A DNA stretch of 64,000 nucleotides from Basidiobolus meristosporus CBS 931.73 (GCA_002104905.1 MCFE01000248.1:1-64000); one strand, 5' to 3'. Numbered from the stretch's first letter, positions 43,879 through 55,100 are shown. The notes: a model not told the origin generated them from the sequence alone. Numbers and translations: made by a program.

Positions 43879-44610
43879 GACTTGTTCTGTTGGATAGTGC
43901 CACATTGAGCCATGAGTGCCAAATGATGCCATAGTGTGCCAAAGAGGCCAAGTGAGCCTATACTTGGCCACAGAGTGTGAAACATATATCTGCATCTTCA
44001 TGCAAAGTAGCCCCTGTGTTTCACCTATGATGCTGGAGAAAATCCATTTTTTGATTCTTTTTTTGTGCATCAATATTGTGCAGGATGTGTAAGAGCACCA
44101 AAGGATTGAAGATATACATCTGGTACTCTATACCCATGGCACTCTGAATCTAGCTCCAGTGGCTTGTACCATGTCACAAAAATGCATGGCACTATCTTGG
44201 TCCACTGGTACTATCTGGCACTATATTTAAATATTAGCCCTAGAGTAAGATGAATACAAAGCACTTATAGTGTTAGAGAGTACCAGTGGACCAAGATAGT
44301 GCCATGCATTTTTGTGACATAATACAAGGCACTGGAGCTAGATTCAGAGTGCAATGGGTATTAAGTACCAGATGTATATCTTCAATCCTTTTGTGCACTT
44401 ACACATCCTTTACAACATTGACCTAAAAGAAAAGGTCAAAAAATGGATTCTCTCCACCACAATGAGTGAAACACAGGGGCTGCTCTGCATGGAGATGCAG
44501 AGCTGTGCTGCACACTTTGTGGCCAAGTGTAGGCTCACTTGGCCTCCCTGGCACACTATGGCATCATTTGGCACTCATGGCTCAATGTGGACTATCCAAC
44601 GGAACAAGTA
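43879..44610. mobile_element. Large palindromic (foldback-type) transposon
   Basis: The left arm reads GACTTGTTCTGTTGGATAGTGCC... and the right arm is its reverse complement, ...GGACTATCCAACGGAACAAGTA. The arms, about 330 bp each, stay complementary almost to the centre near 44245. The same peptide (ETQGLLCM.M, TWP.WHTMASFGTHGSMW) can be read outward from both arms, a simple consequence of the symmetry. The termini match the Harbinger-like ends, so the arms may be duplicated transposon ends mobilised in trans. No gene is claimed. Confidence 0.85.
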
Positions 44611-44727
44611 TAATGCCTTGGTACTTTTATTGATGCTTTAATCATAGGTCTATAATCAAATAGGAAATCTGCAATTGATGTGATCTGATCTGTGTCAAAG
44701 CAATCCAAGATGCATCATGCATAAAAT

Positions 44728-46071
44728 ATGGAAAATTCAACAATCACATTAGTTTTCATATATATTTCATATAAGACCAGGTTGATTCCAATATACTGCT
44801 GTATAAGTATCCAAATCTGTTGCTATGGACCCATACCAAGCCTCAACTCATCTTTAGTACAACCCAGACAAAACCCATCCCCCAGCTCACAAGCGCGGTC
44901 CAAACCGGAAAAGTCAATGTTGGATCCATTTGAGTTCTTGCCAAATGATTTTAGTATGGCCCAAGTGTCTATGATGAGCCTTCATACAGATATTTGGGCA
45001 CTACTGATTAATCTAATAGTACTAGATACCTCAGAGAGTTGACAAAGATGGAAGAATTTGAGTAGAAAGCTGTGGCATGAGTTCTACCTCAAGATGCCAG
45101 CCAATGCATGTAGGAAGATATATAACAAGACAAGTATTGATATCAAGAATGAGCTGAGAGTGAGGGGATTTGACAAAGAAGCTGTGCGGGAACAATTTTG
45201 CACGCAATTTGCACAGTACATGCCAGACGTGTCCGTTTGTGCCTCAACTTTGGGAACCAAAGAGATTTTGAATGAGTTTTTGCCTCAAATGACTAATGTA
45301 CTACGTGATATATTAGTAGAGCTAAGTGGCTTCCAAGAGCAATATACACAGGACTCATCCAGGCAACAGCTCCAAAGTATCAGACAGAGGGTAAGTGAAT
45401 ACCTTGAGGTATCAGATAGTGAGCTTCAGGAGGAAGAATACAGACCGCAAGCAACATTGTCCAGATTGTGTCAGCATGCCTCACTGGATTCCCTACCATC
45501 TCTTGCAACCACAGCGTGCTGGCCCACATCAGTCCAGACCATGCCAACACCCTTTACCAGAACACCCCGCATCAAGTTAATGTGCATTGAGTCAACGCAC
45601 ACACTTCAGAGCAAAACTACAAGAACTTGCCAAACTGCTCATTTAGACACAAGTCCATTGGAGCGGACCAAGTTGCATCAACATGCAGCATCACATTGAA
45701 CTCAGCCAAGGGCCATCTGAACGTGTCAAGGTGTGCCTGCACGTGCCATTTTGCCTGACCATCAGCAAGTTACTTCTGGTGAACTGACTGATGATGACCA
45801 ACATGAAGTGCCTCAACCACCGGAGCCCTTAGCAAGTAAAGGAACGCATCAGCACGTGGCACTGCAGGCTGGTTTAGTTGGTTCAGTCAGAGCAATTCAG
45901 CACGGCCAAGCTGCAGCATTGCACTCATCAACTAGGAGGCAAAATACTGACTACAAATACACAAGTAGCCAAGATGATAGTCAGCCAGAAAGTAGTATAG
46001 GTGTGCAAAGTGAGTCACTACCAAATGCTTCAGTAGTAGTCCCTGTGAGAAAAAAACCCAGGAGAAGATGA
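44728..46071 (+). pseudogene. Second ORF of the Harbinger-like transposon
   Basis: Pieces 44728-45042, 45058-45699 and 45733-46071 form one frame broken by TGA at 45040-45042, a TGA at 45697 and a TGA near 45717. The order is DPFEFLPNDFSM, WALLIN, LSRKLWHEFYLKMPANA, YNKTSIDIKNELR, TLGTKEILNEFLPQMTNVL, a Gln/Ser/His-rich tail, then VRKKPRRR. It lies opposite to the transposase, the arrangement of PIF/Harbinger elements, whose second protein is a Myb/SANT-like DNA-binding factor that brings the transposase to the ends. The Myb-like assignment rests on Trp spacing and an IKNEL helix and is tentative. Confidence 0.65.
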
Positions 46072-46576
46072 TACAATCGCTTTGAATTGCTCACATTTGT
46101 AATGATCCCAACAACCCATTTTTTTTGCAATCCAAATCAAGCCATTGCAAATCAGTGATCATCAAATTTTTGATGTAAGTAATATCAAGGTTGTCTCACA
46201 TTTGAGACAGAACCCCTATAAATAAACACCCTGCATATATATACTTCATCTGTAATACCAGTGCAGCTATTAGATCTGTTTTGCACCTCCCCAATTGCTT
46301 GCATGCTAGCTATGACACCTTGTCCAATCACTACAATCAGGGATTTACTTGCTCAATGGGCAAAATGGGATATTTGATGGCAAATCAGGTAGCTTTTTTA
46401 GTAGTCAATAAGCCAATTGGGCGCTGCCAGCTTCAGGATACTTTTGGACCAATTAACCACTGAGATACTGTCCAATTAGAGTGAGGGTAACCAAAATGGT
46501 AAGTATCAGTGTAGTTTGTAGTGTGATATGTTTTTATTTCCATTTACATTAAAGAAACATATCCAAATACCAGATT

Positions 46577-46813
46577 TTACCTGCCATAATAGCGGTATCT
46601 GATTGCGCACGTGATGCAAACATTACAAGTTGGCGCAAATATCCGTGCCAACCTCATCATGTCAGATTGTGCCATAGTGTGCAAGATTGTCCCACATGGT
46701 GCAAAATTGTCCAAGAACAATCCTGCTTTCTGGTAGTTATAATATTGCGCCCAATTGTTCTTTACAACCGCGGATTGCGCCGCATGCCCTGGTACGGTAC
46801 AATGGAACAAGTC
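46577..46813. repeat. Subterminal repeats at right end of the Harbinger-like element
   Basis: Words of the type ATTGYGCC/GGCRCAAT recur: GATTGCGCAC, TTGGCGCAAAT, GATTGTGCCATAG, CAAGATTGTCC, ATATTGCGCCC, GATTGCGCCGC. The left end (39041-39130) and the short element at 38269 have AGTGCC/GGCACT words instead. Clustered short repeats near the ends usually bind the transposase or its partner. Confidence 0.45.
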
Positions 46814-47032
46814 TATTTACCCAGAACATAAAATTAGATAAGTTGTCCAAACAGCCCCAAACTTTGAACACATGTTACTGGGAGCCTCCTTAGCCTATTC
46901 TATGAGTCTGTGATGCCAAGACCATGTCAAAGTATAAATGCTACTTTTACATTTGATAAATCATTAAGTGAAAACCACACAATCTACTTGTGCCCTCAAA
47001 TCACATCTAACATCTCCAAGACTCTTACAACA
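46814..47032 (+). repeat. Copia-2 F 5' LTR, second part
   Basis: TATTTACCCAGAACATAAAATTAG continues the LTR interrupted at 39040 and ends CTCTTACAACA. The primer site GGTTATGAGCCCC (47033-47045) follows, matching the initiator tRNA-Met anticodon stem-loop complement. Confidence 0.85.
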
Positions 47033-48800
47033 GGTTATGAGCCCCAAGCTGTCACTCTCTACAATGTTTACTACTGCTATTACTGGAATTTTTCCCTATG
47101 CTGAAAAGTTAGATAGATCTAACAACTAAGTGTGGAAGGTGAAGATGAAGATGTTGGTACTAGAAAGAGTCCCTTGGGATATTGTCATGGGAGAAGTATG
47201 CCCTCCCAAAAAGGTGGGAGAGAAAGCCTTAAAGTACCAGAAGAAAGCACAAAGCACATTTAACTGCATTTGCCTTAATTTTTAAAACAAATTGCTAATT
47301 CCATGCTCAAGTGCAAAGACAACAAAGAATGCCTGGAAGGCATTAGAAGACACCTACCAGTCATGTTCAGCTGCTTAGAAAATGCACCTGTGACAAAAAT
47401 TCTTTGCCACAAAGATGCAGCCAGGAGAAGAAATGAAAACTAACTAACAGTATTACCCTGCTGGTAGATGAGATGGAATCTGTGGGCGTACCAACTCCTG
47501 ATGAGGATGTCATAGCTTCCATACTGAATAGCCTGACAGACACGTTTCAGGGCCTTGTATCATCCCTAGAGTCCAGAACCAAAGATTTGATCTTAAATTA
47601 CATATATGGAAGGCTCCTGGTTGAAGAATTAAGAAAATCAAGTGCCAATAAGAAGGAAGAAGTAAATGCTTTAATAAGCTATGATAACCAACAAAGGAAG
47701 AATCTAATCAACTAAATTACCCTGCTGGTAGATGAGATAGAATCTGTGGGTGTACCAGCTCCTGATGAGGATGTGATAGTTACCATCCTCCATAGCCCAG
47801 CAGACAGGTTTCAGGGCCTTGTATCAGCCCCAGAGTCCAGAACTGAAGATTTGACCTTAAATTACATATATGGAAGGTCCCTGGATGAAGAATTAAGAAA
47901 ATCAAGTGCCAATAAGAAGGAATAAGTAAATGCTTTAATAAGCAATGATAACCAGCAATGGAGGTATCTAAGACCCTACAAAGGCAATAGCTAGATGTTT
48001 TGCAAATACTGCAAAAGGAAAGCATACACATCTTACTGGTGTCTCAAAAAGTAATATAATTGGCAAAAGCAGGCTGAATATGGAAATGCTGCAACAACTG
48101 CACATTGACTATACATATCTGCGCTAAATATGACTACAAACAAGGATTCACAGATGTGGTACATGGACTCTGGAGCATTGCATCACTCTACACACTAAAA
48201 GGAACTTCTTACCCAGTATCAAGAAATTCTAATTAAGAAGGTTTTCATGGGTGGCAATAGAACACTTGATGCTGTGGGAGAAGGAACTATCCAATTAAAC
48301 CTTAGAAGCAGTGAAGGAAGCCATATATTAACCTTTAAAGAAGTACTCTATGTACCTGAAATAGCCAAGAACCTACTATCTGTGATTAAGGCCACAGCAG
48401 AGGGACTCAGCTTCAGCTTTGACAATTCTGGATGCAGGATCACTCATCATAATAGTGCCCATATTGCTTGGGATATCAGAGATCAAAATTTTACAAGTTT
48501 ACCTATATTCCATCATATCTGGAAGTCAATATAAGTAACTTAAACTAAGAAATACTAATGCTGTGGCACAGGAGATTTGGACACATCAATTTTGATTGTT
48601 TGCGCAAATGAACAAAGATCAGCTAATTTTGGGCAATGTGAAGCCTGTGTATATGAGAAACAAGCCAGAAAACTGTTTAAGGGCTCTGGGGAAATCAAAA
48701 CTAAGAAAAATACAGATCTATTGCACTCAGATCTGTGTGGACCTATGCAAAATTTATCCTTAGGAGGCATGAAGTATTTAATCACCTTTATTGATGATTA
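47033..48800 (+). pseudogene. Copia-2 F gag, protease and integrase start
   Basis: Gag begins at the ATG in the primer site (MSPK-type start), with stops near 47105 and 47285. An open piece at 47473-47715 (MESVGVPTPDEDVIASIL...) is followed by a second, diverged copy of the same gag segment (47716-47960). Then come the protease WYMDSGALHHS, an open piece 48247-48534 (RTLDAVGEGTIQLN, FKEVLYVPEIAKNLL), and integrase to LITFIDDY, cut at 48801 by Copia-2 H. The HHCC zinc motif is damaged. Inactive mosaic. Confidence 0.82.
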
Positions 48801-49147
48801 TGTTGTAAATTTGTAATTCCACCTAAGTACTCACCTAACTTAGCCACTTACATCATTACCTTCAAATCCCAGGGAATACTGACCAAATTCCTTGTAGGGA
48901 TTTACTTGGAATATTTTCACCAAAATACCAGGTACCCAGAACATAAAAATTCTCAAGGCTGTCCAAATAGCCCCAAACTTTGCACGCATGTTCTTGGGAC
49001 TTTTCTTGACCTATTCTACGTGTTTGTAATGCCAAGAACATGTAAAAGTATAAATACTACCTTTACATTTGATAAATCATCAAGTGAAAACCACATAATC
49101 TACTTGTTCTCCCAATCACTTCCAATATCTCCACAACTCTTATAACA
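48801..49147 (+). repeat. 5' LTR of Copia-2 H
   Basis: 347 bp, TGTTGTAAATTTGTAATTCC to CTCTTATAACA, inserted in the F integrase (flank GATTA). Followed by a primer site with one change (GGCTATGAGCCC). Confidence 0.85.
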
Positions 49148-49772
49148 GGCTATGAGCCCTAAGCTGCCACCCTCTGCAATTTATACTACTGCTATTACTG
49201 GAATATTTCCCTCTGCTAAAAAGATGGATGGATCTAACTACAAAGTGTGGTAGGTGAAGATGAAGATGCTGCTACAAGAAAGAGGCCTTTGGGATATTGT
49301 CATGGGAGAAGAATGCCCTCCTAAAAATGTGGGAGAGGAAGCCTTGAAGTACCAGAAGAAAGAACAGAGTGCCTTTGACTGCATTTTCCTTAATGTTAAG
49401 GACAAATTGCTGATTCAATGCTCAAGAGCAAAAGCAGCAAAGAATGCCTGGAAGACATTACAATATACCTACCATTCATGTTCAGCTGCTTTAAAAATGT
49501 ATCTGAGACAAAAATTCTTTACTACAGTGATGCAGCCAGGACAAGAAATCAAGAATCTAATCAACTAAATTACCCTGTTGGTAGATGAGATAGAATCTGT
49601 GGGTTTACCAACTCCTGATGAGGATGTGATAGTTACCATCCTCCATAGCCCAGCAGACAGGTTTCATGGCCTTGTATCAGCCCCAGATTCCAGAACTGAA
49701 GATTTGACCTTAAATTACATATATTGAAGGCTCCTGGTTGAAGAATTAAGAAAACCAAGTGCCAATAAGAAG
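49148..49772 (+). pseudogene. Copia-2 H gag, first part
   Basis: An open piece at 49254-49568 (MKMKMLLQERGLWDIVMGEE...KNLIN) ends at a TAA shared with the 47716 segment of copy F. The second half (VDEIESVGLPTPDEDVIVTIL-like, with CCTCCATAGCCCAGCAGAC) is the same variant as in F. Cut at 49773 by a solo LTR. Confidence 0.8.
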
Positions 49773-50869
49773 TGTGGTAATGGAAAGTATTCCATTTATA
49801 CAATATCTCTAAACCAATATTGCACTCATCTCTTTATCTTGCTTTTTGCTATCATAACACACAAGTGAAAGATCAAGAATTTCCAACTTTGATGAACAAA
49901 TGCTCCAGACCCTGACAAGCAATCCACCCAAGAATATTATGTCATACAGAACACATAGTAGCCAACACATGTTTCAAATTACAGCTCATTTGAAGCAGTA
50001 CTTAAGGAGTTATGACCAAAAGAGTCCAACTATTATATATACTATGCCTTATTGCTAGGATTTCTATGGTGACTTTGATTGCGTGTAACTTTTGAACCAG
50101 CCAACCAAATCACGTGAAATTTTCACAGGTGCTGCGCCTATGTCCGATCTGCGTCACTGCAAAACTTTAGCTTTGTATCACGTGTATTGCTTGCGCAATC
50201 GCCCAAAAACTTTGATCCTTCAAGATTTTCATATATATGACTTCCCCAGCTGAAAAATAAAGAGAGAGCCTCTCTTTCCAGAATCTCCACACTACAATTA
50301 CAAGTTTAAAGGTTATAAGACTTCCCCTGCATCACTTGCACTGTTGAGTATTCTGACTTTGATTGGTACTACATCAGTAGAGAGACTGCAAAGCCCACAA
50401 GAATCCAATCTAAGTTCTACAAGAAACTACCACTTTTCTGTTGGAAAAGTCCCCTCTAAGAAGCCCCTTTACTCTAAAGACACCCCTTTAGACACCCCTT
50501 TAGGTCTAAAGACCCCTTTAGAGACTTCTACAACACACCCCTTTAGGTTAAACGGGAGTTCAGAATTTCCATATTAGGCAATATTTTCTCAGAAAGGAAA
50601 GTGACTTCCAAATAAGGAAAAGTTACTATAAAAGTAAATAAGCCCATTAGTCAACAGAAGGTCAGAACACTGCTGTAGAAGTGATAAACACTGCCTACAG
50701 TATATTTTGAGCCTCAGATTGAGGAAATTAGTGAAAGTTATATCTTCTATCAGTATATCTAACTCCCAATAAACTATTTCAGTATTAGCATACTGGAAGT
50801 TGTTGTATATAGTTGATTAGCCTCTACACTGTAGAACAAGCCCTAAACTAATCGTAATACAACACAACA
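49773..50869 (+). repeat. Solo LTR of a third LTR family (about 1.1 kb)
   Basis: TGTGGTAATGG to ACACAACA, flanked by GAAG on both sides (49769-49772 and 50870-50873). Without it the flanking gag reads continuously (AATAAGAAGGAAGAAG). It holds a TATA-like CATATATATGA, AAAATAAAGAG, an array of CCCCTTTA words (about 50463-50545) and several intact CpGs, so it is younger than the Copia around it. No internal region and no other copy in the window. The 77-codon open stretch at 50344-50577 is not taken as a gene. Confidence 0.8.
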
Positions 50870-51085
50870 GAAGGAAGAAGTAAATGCTTTAATAAGCTAT
50901 GATAACCAATAAAGGAGGTACCAAAGACCCTATAAAGGCAACAGCAACCTGTTTTGCAACTACTGCAAAAGGAAAGGACACACAACAGACTGGTGCTTCA
51001 AAAAGAAAGATAGTCAGCAGAAAAAGCCTGAAGATGGAAATGCTCCAACAACTGAAGACAGACTATTCATACCAGCACTAAATAT
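50870..51085 (+). pseudogene. Copia-2 H gag, zinc knuckle part
   Basis: Continues from 49772. The zinc knuckle CNYCKRKGHTTDWC (CX2CX4HX4C) is intact, followed by FKKKDSQQKKPEDG and EDRLFIPALNMTTS. Joined directly to a Copia-2 LTR fragment at about 51086, so the protease and integrase are missing here. Confidence 0.8.
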
Positions 51086-51331
51086 GACCACAAGCAAAAA
51101 AAATACCAGGTACCCAGAACATGAAAATTCACAATGTTGTCCAGACAGCCCCAAACTTTGCACAAATGTTGTTGAGACCTTCCTTAACCTATTCTACATG
51201 TTTGGTATGCCAAGAACATGTAAAAGTATAAGTACTTTGCTTACATTCAATAAAACATCAAGTAAAAACCACATAATCTCCTTGTCCTCCCAATCACTTT
51301 CAATATCTCCAAGACTCTTACAACAATTTAC
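51086..51331 (+). repeat. Copia-2 LTR fragment, 3' two-thirds
   Basis: AATACCAGGTACCCAGAACATG to CTCTTACAACA, matching other Copia-2 LTRs from about position 110 onward. It lies between gag on the left and RT on the right of an element in the same orientation. It marks a deletion or a truncated insertion. Confidence 0.8.
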
Positions 51332-51764
51332 ACATCAAATGGAAGCAAAAGCTGTATTTTTGAATGGGGAAATTGATGAGGACATGTATATAGACCCAAC
51401 AGATGGGTTTGTTGACCAAGATAATCCCCATTTGGTCTGCAAGCTTAAAAAGTCTCCATATACTCTTAAACAATCACCAAGATCCTCAAATTGCAAGATA
51501 AATTCTTATTTGCAGTCCTTGAGTTTGCAAAAGAGTAATGCTGACTAAAGCATATACTATAAGCCAGATAGAGTAAATCCAGCTCTATTAGCTCAATGTG
51601 CGGATGATCTTATTATAGCCACCAATAAGCTAGTAACATTGGAAGAGACTAAATCCAGCCTATCTAAGGAGTTCAAGATGTCCAATCTAGGAGAACTCAG
51701 TTACTACTAAGGGATTAAGTTCTCCATTGACAGAGGTACCAAGACAATTACCCTAAGCCAATCC
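51332..51764 (+). pseudogene. Copia-2 RT fragment
   Basis: FTHQMEAKAVFLNGEIDEDMY, YTLKQSPRSS, CADDLIIATN and FKMSNLGELSYY are readable with two stops. The catalytic motif keeps the DD pair but not the Tyr. Ends at CTAAGCCAATCC where the 3' LTR of Copia-2 D begins. Confidence 0.82.
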
Positions 51765-52113
51765 TATAGTAAGAGTCTTGGAGATATTGGAAGTGATTTG
51801 GGAGAACAAATAGATTATGTGGTTTTCACTTAATGTTTTATTGAATGTAAAAGATATATTTATACTTTTACATGTTCTTGGCATACCAAACATGTAGAAT
51901 AGGCTAAGGAAGATCTCAAGAACATGTATGCACAGTTTGGGGCTGTTTGGACAACTTTGAGAATTTTCATGTTCTGGGTACCTGGTATTTTGGTGAAAAT
52001 ATTCTAAGTAAATCCCAACAAGGAATTTGGTCAGTATTCTCTAGGATTTGAAGGTAATGATCTAAGTGACTAAGCTAGGTGAGTGTTTAGTTGGAATTAC
52101 AAATTTTACAACA
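51765..52113 (-). repeat. 3' LTR of Copia-2 D
   Basis: 349 bp; minus-strand start TGTTGTAAAATTTG (52113), end mutated to ACTATA (51765). CTCCCACTCAGCT (52114 on) is the complement of the purine tract. Confidence 0.85.
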
Positions 52114-52122
52114 CTCCCACTC

Positions 52123-55100
52123 AGCTAAATGTTTTTACTGACTACTCCTAATTTGAGCTAAGATATTCAAATATGTCTTTAGCTAATGGTTTTGTAAATA
52201 TGGCTGCAATCATTTCATCAGTAGGACAGTAAACTAAGCTAACTAAGTTATTCTCTATAGCTTCACATATGAAATGATGTCTAATATCTATGTGCTTGGC
52301 TCTAGCATGAAAAGTTAGATATCTACCTAATTATATACATCCTTGATTATCTCAAAATAAAGTTATAGGTGTTTTTTGGCATATACCTTAATCTGTATAA
52401 AGCTTTTGTAACCACATTGCTTCTTTTGTAGCTTCACAGGCTGCCATATACTCTGCCTCTGTGATTGAAAGTGCCACGGTTGGTTACTTTCTTGAACTCC
52501 ATGATATTGCTCCTTTTCCATAAAGCAAGGTGTATCCTATGGTAGATCTTCTGTCTTCCAAGTTTTGTCCCCAAACAGCATCAGAGTATTCCACAAGATC
52601 CTTCTCTGAATTCTTATAAGTGTATCTTAAGCAGATATTGGCAGTCCCTTTTAGGTATCTAAAAATCTGCTTAACTGCTGTAATATGATCAGATCCATAG
52701 TTCTGATTTTGCTGGCTGACAACTCCCACTGAATATGAGATATCTGGACATGCTCCAAGCATAATATACATCCAACTGCTGATCATAGATTGATAAGGAA
52801 AGTCAGGGCTTTCAGATGGCACCAAGCTCCCTTGATTTTGTTGAGTTGTGACAAAGAAAAGGTTTGTCTCCATTGGGGTGGCTGCCAGTTTACAGTTTTC
52901 CATTTGGTACTTCTTTAGTATATCTTGAATATAGTTGGATTGGCTCAAGGTAATAGTCTTAGTACTTCTGTCTATGGAAATCTTAATCTCTAAGTAGTAA
53001 CTGAGTTCTCCTAGTTTGGACATCTTGAACTCCTTAGATAGGCTGGATTTAGTCTCTTCCAATGTTTCTAGGTTATTGGCGGTTATAATAAGATCATTCA
53101 CATATAGAGTTAATAGGACTGGATTTGCTCTATCTGGCTTATATTATACACTATAGTCAGCATTACTCCTTCTGAAACTCAAAGATTCCAAATAAGAATC
53201 CATCTTGCAATTCCAGGCTCTTGGTGATTGTTTGAGACCATATAGTGACTTCTAAAACTTGCAAACCAAATGAGGGTTATCTTGATCAGCAAACCCATCA
53301 GGCTGGTCCATATACATGTCCTCATCAAGTTCTCCATTCAAAAATGCAGTTTTTACATCCATTTGATGAATAAAAAACTTATATTTGGCTGCAATAGCCA
53401 ATATTAATATGATGGAATTAAACTCAGCTACTGGTGCAAAGGTCTCAGTATAGTCAAGTCCTTTTGTTTGAGAATATCCTTTGGCCACAAGTCTTGCTTT
53501 GTATCTTTCAATTGTATCATCTGCTTGGTATTTTGTCTTGAAAACCCATCTACATCCAATTGACTTTTGGTTGATTGGTAACTTGACTAAGTCCCAACTT
53601 TGATTTTCCATCAGGGCCTGATATTCCTCAGTCATTGCAGATCTCCAAAACCTTGTCTGAGGGCTATTTAGGGCCTCTTTTATAGTCTGGGGCTCATCAA
53701 TATGGGCTGAATAGGCATAGGCTAAGTTTGTACCCTCATTTATATAGTAATTTGGGCTATTTCTTGCCTGATTTGATCTCCAGGCATTTTATATTGGAAT
53801 GATCACTTCTGTGATATTCCTAGCCACTGCTGCAGGCTGAACCATGGTTGTAGAGTCCTGTGGAGTGAAAAAGAACTGATTGTCTTGCTCTTATTCAATC
53901 CTGACAGTTGGCGGACTTGAGATCAGATTTCTGTCATCATCTGATGCCATTTTTTGTGAAATTTTCAAATTTTCATCACACAACACATTCCTAGACTTGA
54001 TCAGCTTTGTTGCTTTGGTATTTTAGAGTCTGTATGCTTCACTCTGATTTCAGTAACCCATAAATTTGCACTTTACACTTTTTGGTTCCAATTTTGACTG
54101 ATTTCCAGGTGGTTTCTTGACATATGCTCCACACCCATATATTTTTAGATGTCCTGCACTTGGTCAGTACCCATACTATGCTTCAAATGGAGTAGAACCA
54201 CAAGGTATTCTGTAATAACTCTTATTTCTAAGGTACACAGGAGTGGCAACTGATTCCACCCAAAAATCATAAGATAATTTTTGATCATGGATCATTGATC
54301 TTGCCATATCAATCATTGATCTGTTTGCATGTTCTGCTACTCCATTTTGCTGTAGGGAGTATGGTACAGTAGTCTTTTGCTTTATCCCATGAATTTTGCA
54401 GGTGTGGATGAAGAGTTTTGAGGTATATTCTCCACCCTTGTCAGAGTGTATTTTCTTGATTTTTTCACCAGTTTCTCTCTCCACCATGGCTTTGAGCTCC
54501 CTGAGCTTAGACAGAGCTTCTTCCTTTTTCTCCATGAAGTAGACCCACCTTTACCTTGTATAATCATCAATAAAAGTGATTAAATATCTCATCCCACCAA
54601 AGGGAAAATTTTGCATAGGTCCACACAGATCTGAGTTAGTTAGATCTAGTTTTTTCTTAGTTTTGATCAACCCAGAGCTCTTGAATGGCTTTCTGGCCTG
54701 TTTCTCATACATGCAGGCTTCACAGTGCTCCAAATTAGCTGAGGGATCAATTTTTACTCCGCAAATTAGCTGATCTTTGATTGTTTTGTGCAAATAATCA
54801 TAATTGATGTGCCCAAAACTCCTGTGCCAGAGCATTGGTGTTTCCTCATTTAAGCTACTTATATTGGCTTCCAGATATGATGAAATATAAGTCAGCTTGT
54901 ATAGACTCTGATTTCTGATACCCAAAGCAATATGGGCTCTTTTTGATCAGTGATCCTGCATCCAGAGTTGTCAAAGCTGAAGCTGAGTCCCTCTGCTGTG
55001 GCCTTACTCACAGATAGTAGGTTCTTGGCTATTTCAGGTACATAGAGTACTTCTTTAAAGGTTAATATATGGCTTCCTTCACTGCTTCTAAGGTTTAATT

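Larger units (their letters stand above)
39041..46813. mobile_element. Harbinger-like DNA transposon, 7.8 kb with nested insertions
   Basis: The ends are AACTTGTTCTGTTGAATAGTGCC (left) and the complement of GACTTGTTCCATTG (right). It splits a Copia-2 LTR whose halves lie at 38889-39040 and 46814-47032. It carries a DDE transposase on the minus strand (39223-40107) and a second ORF on the plus strand (44728-46071), divergently arranged as in PIF/Harbinger elements. Nested inside are the gag-protease retroelement (40140-43756) and a palindromic element (43879-44610). Without them it is about 3.4 kb. A clean target duplication could not be read. Confidence 0.82.

Noticed and set aside
43849-44641. 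Two similar open frames reading ETQGLLCM and WHTMASFGTHGSMW on opposite strands
   Set aside because: They are mirror readings of the two palindrome arms. The symmetry alone forces the similarity, so no gene is claimed.
39030-46820. A clean 3-bp target duplication for the Harbinger-like element
   Set aside because: The flanks read AATAATA (left) and TATTTAC (right) in AT-rich LTR sequence; several registers are possible and none is exact.
50344-50577. A 77-codon open frame inside the orphan solo LTR
   Set aside because: No motif, and it overlaps the CCCCTTTA array, which makes proline/leucine-rich readings by itself.
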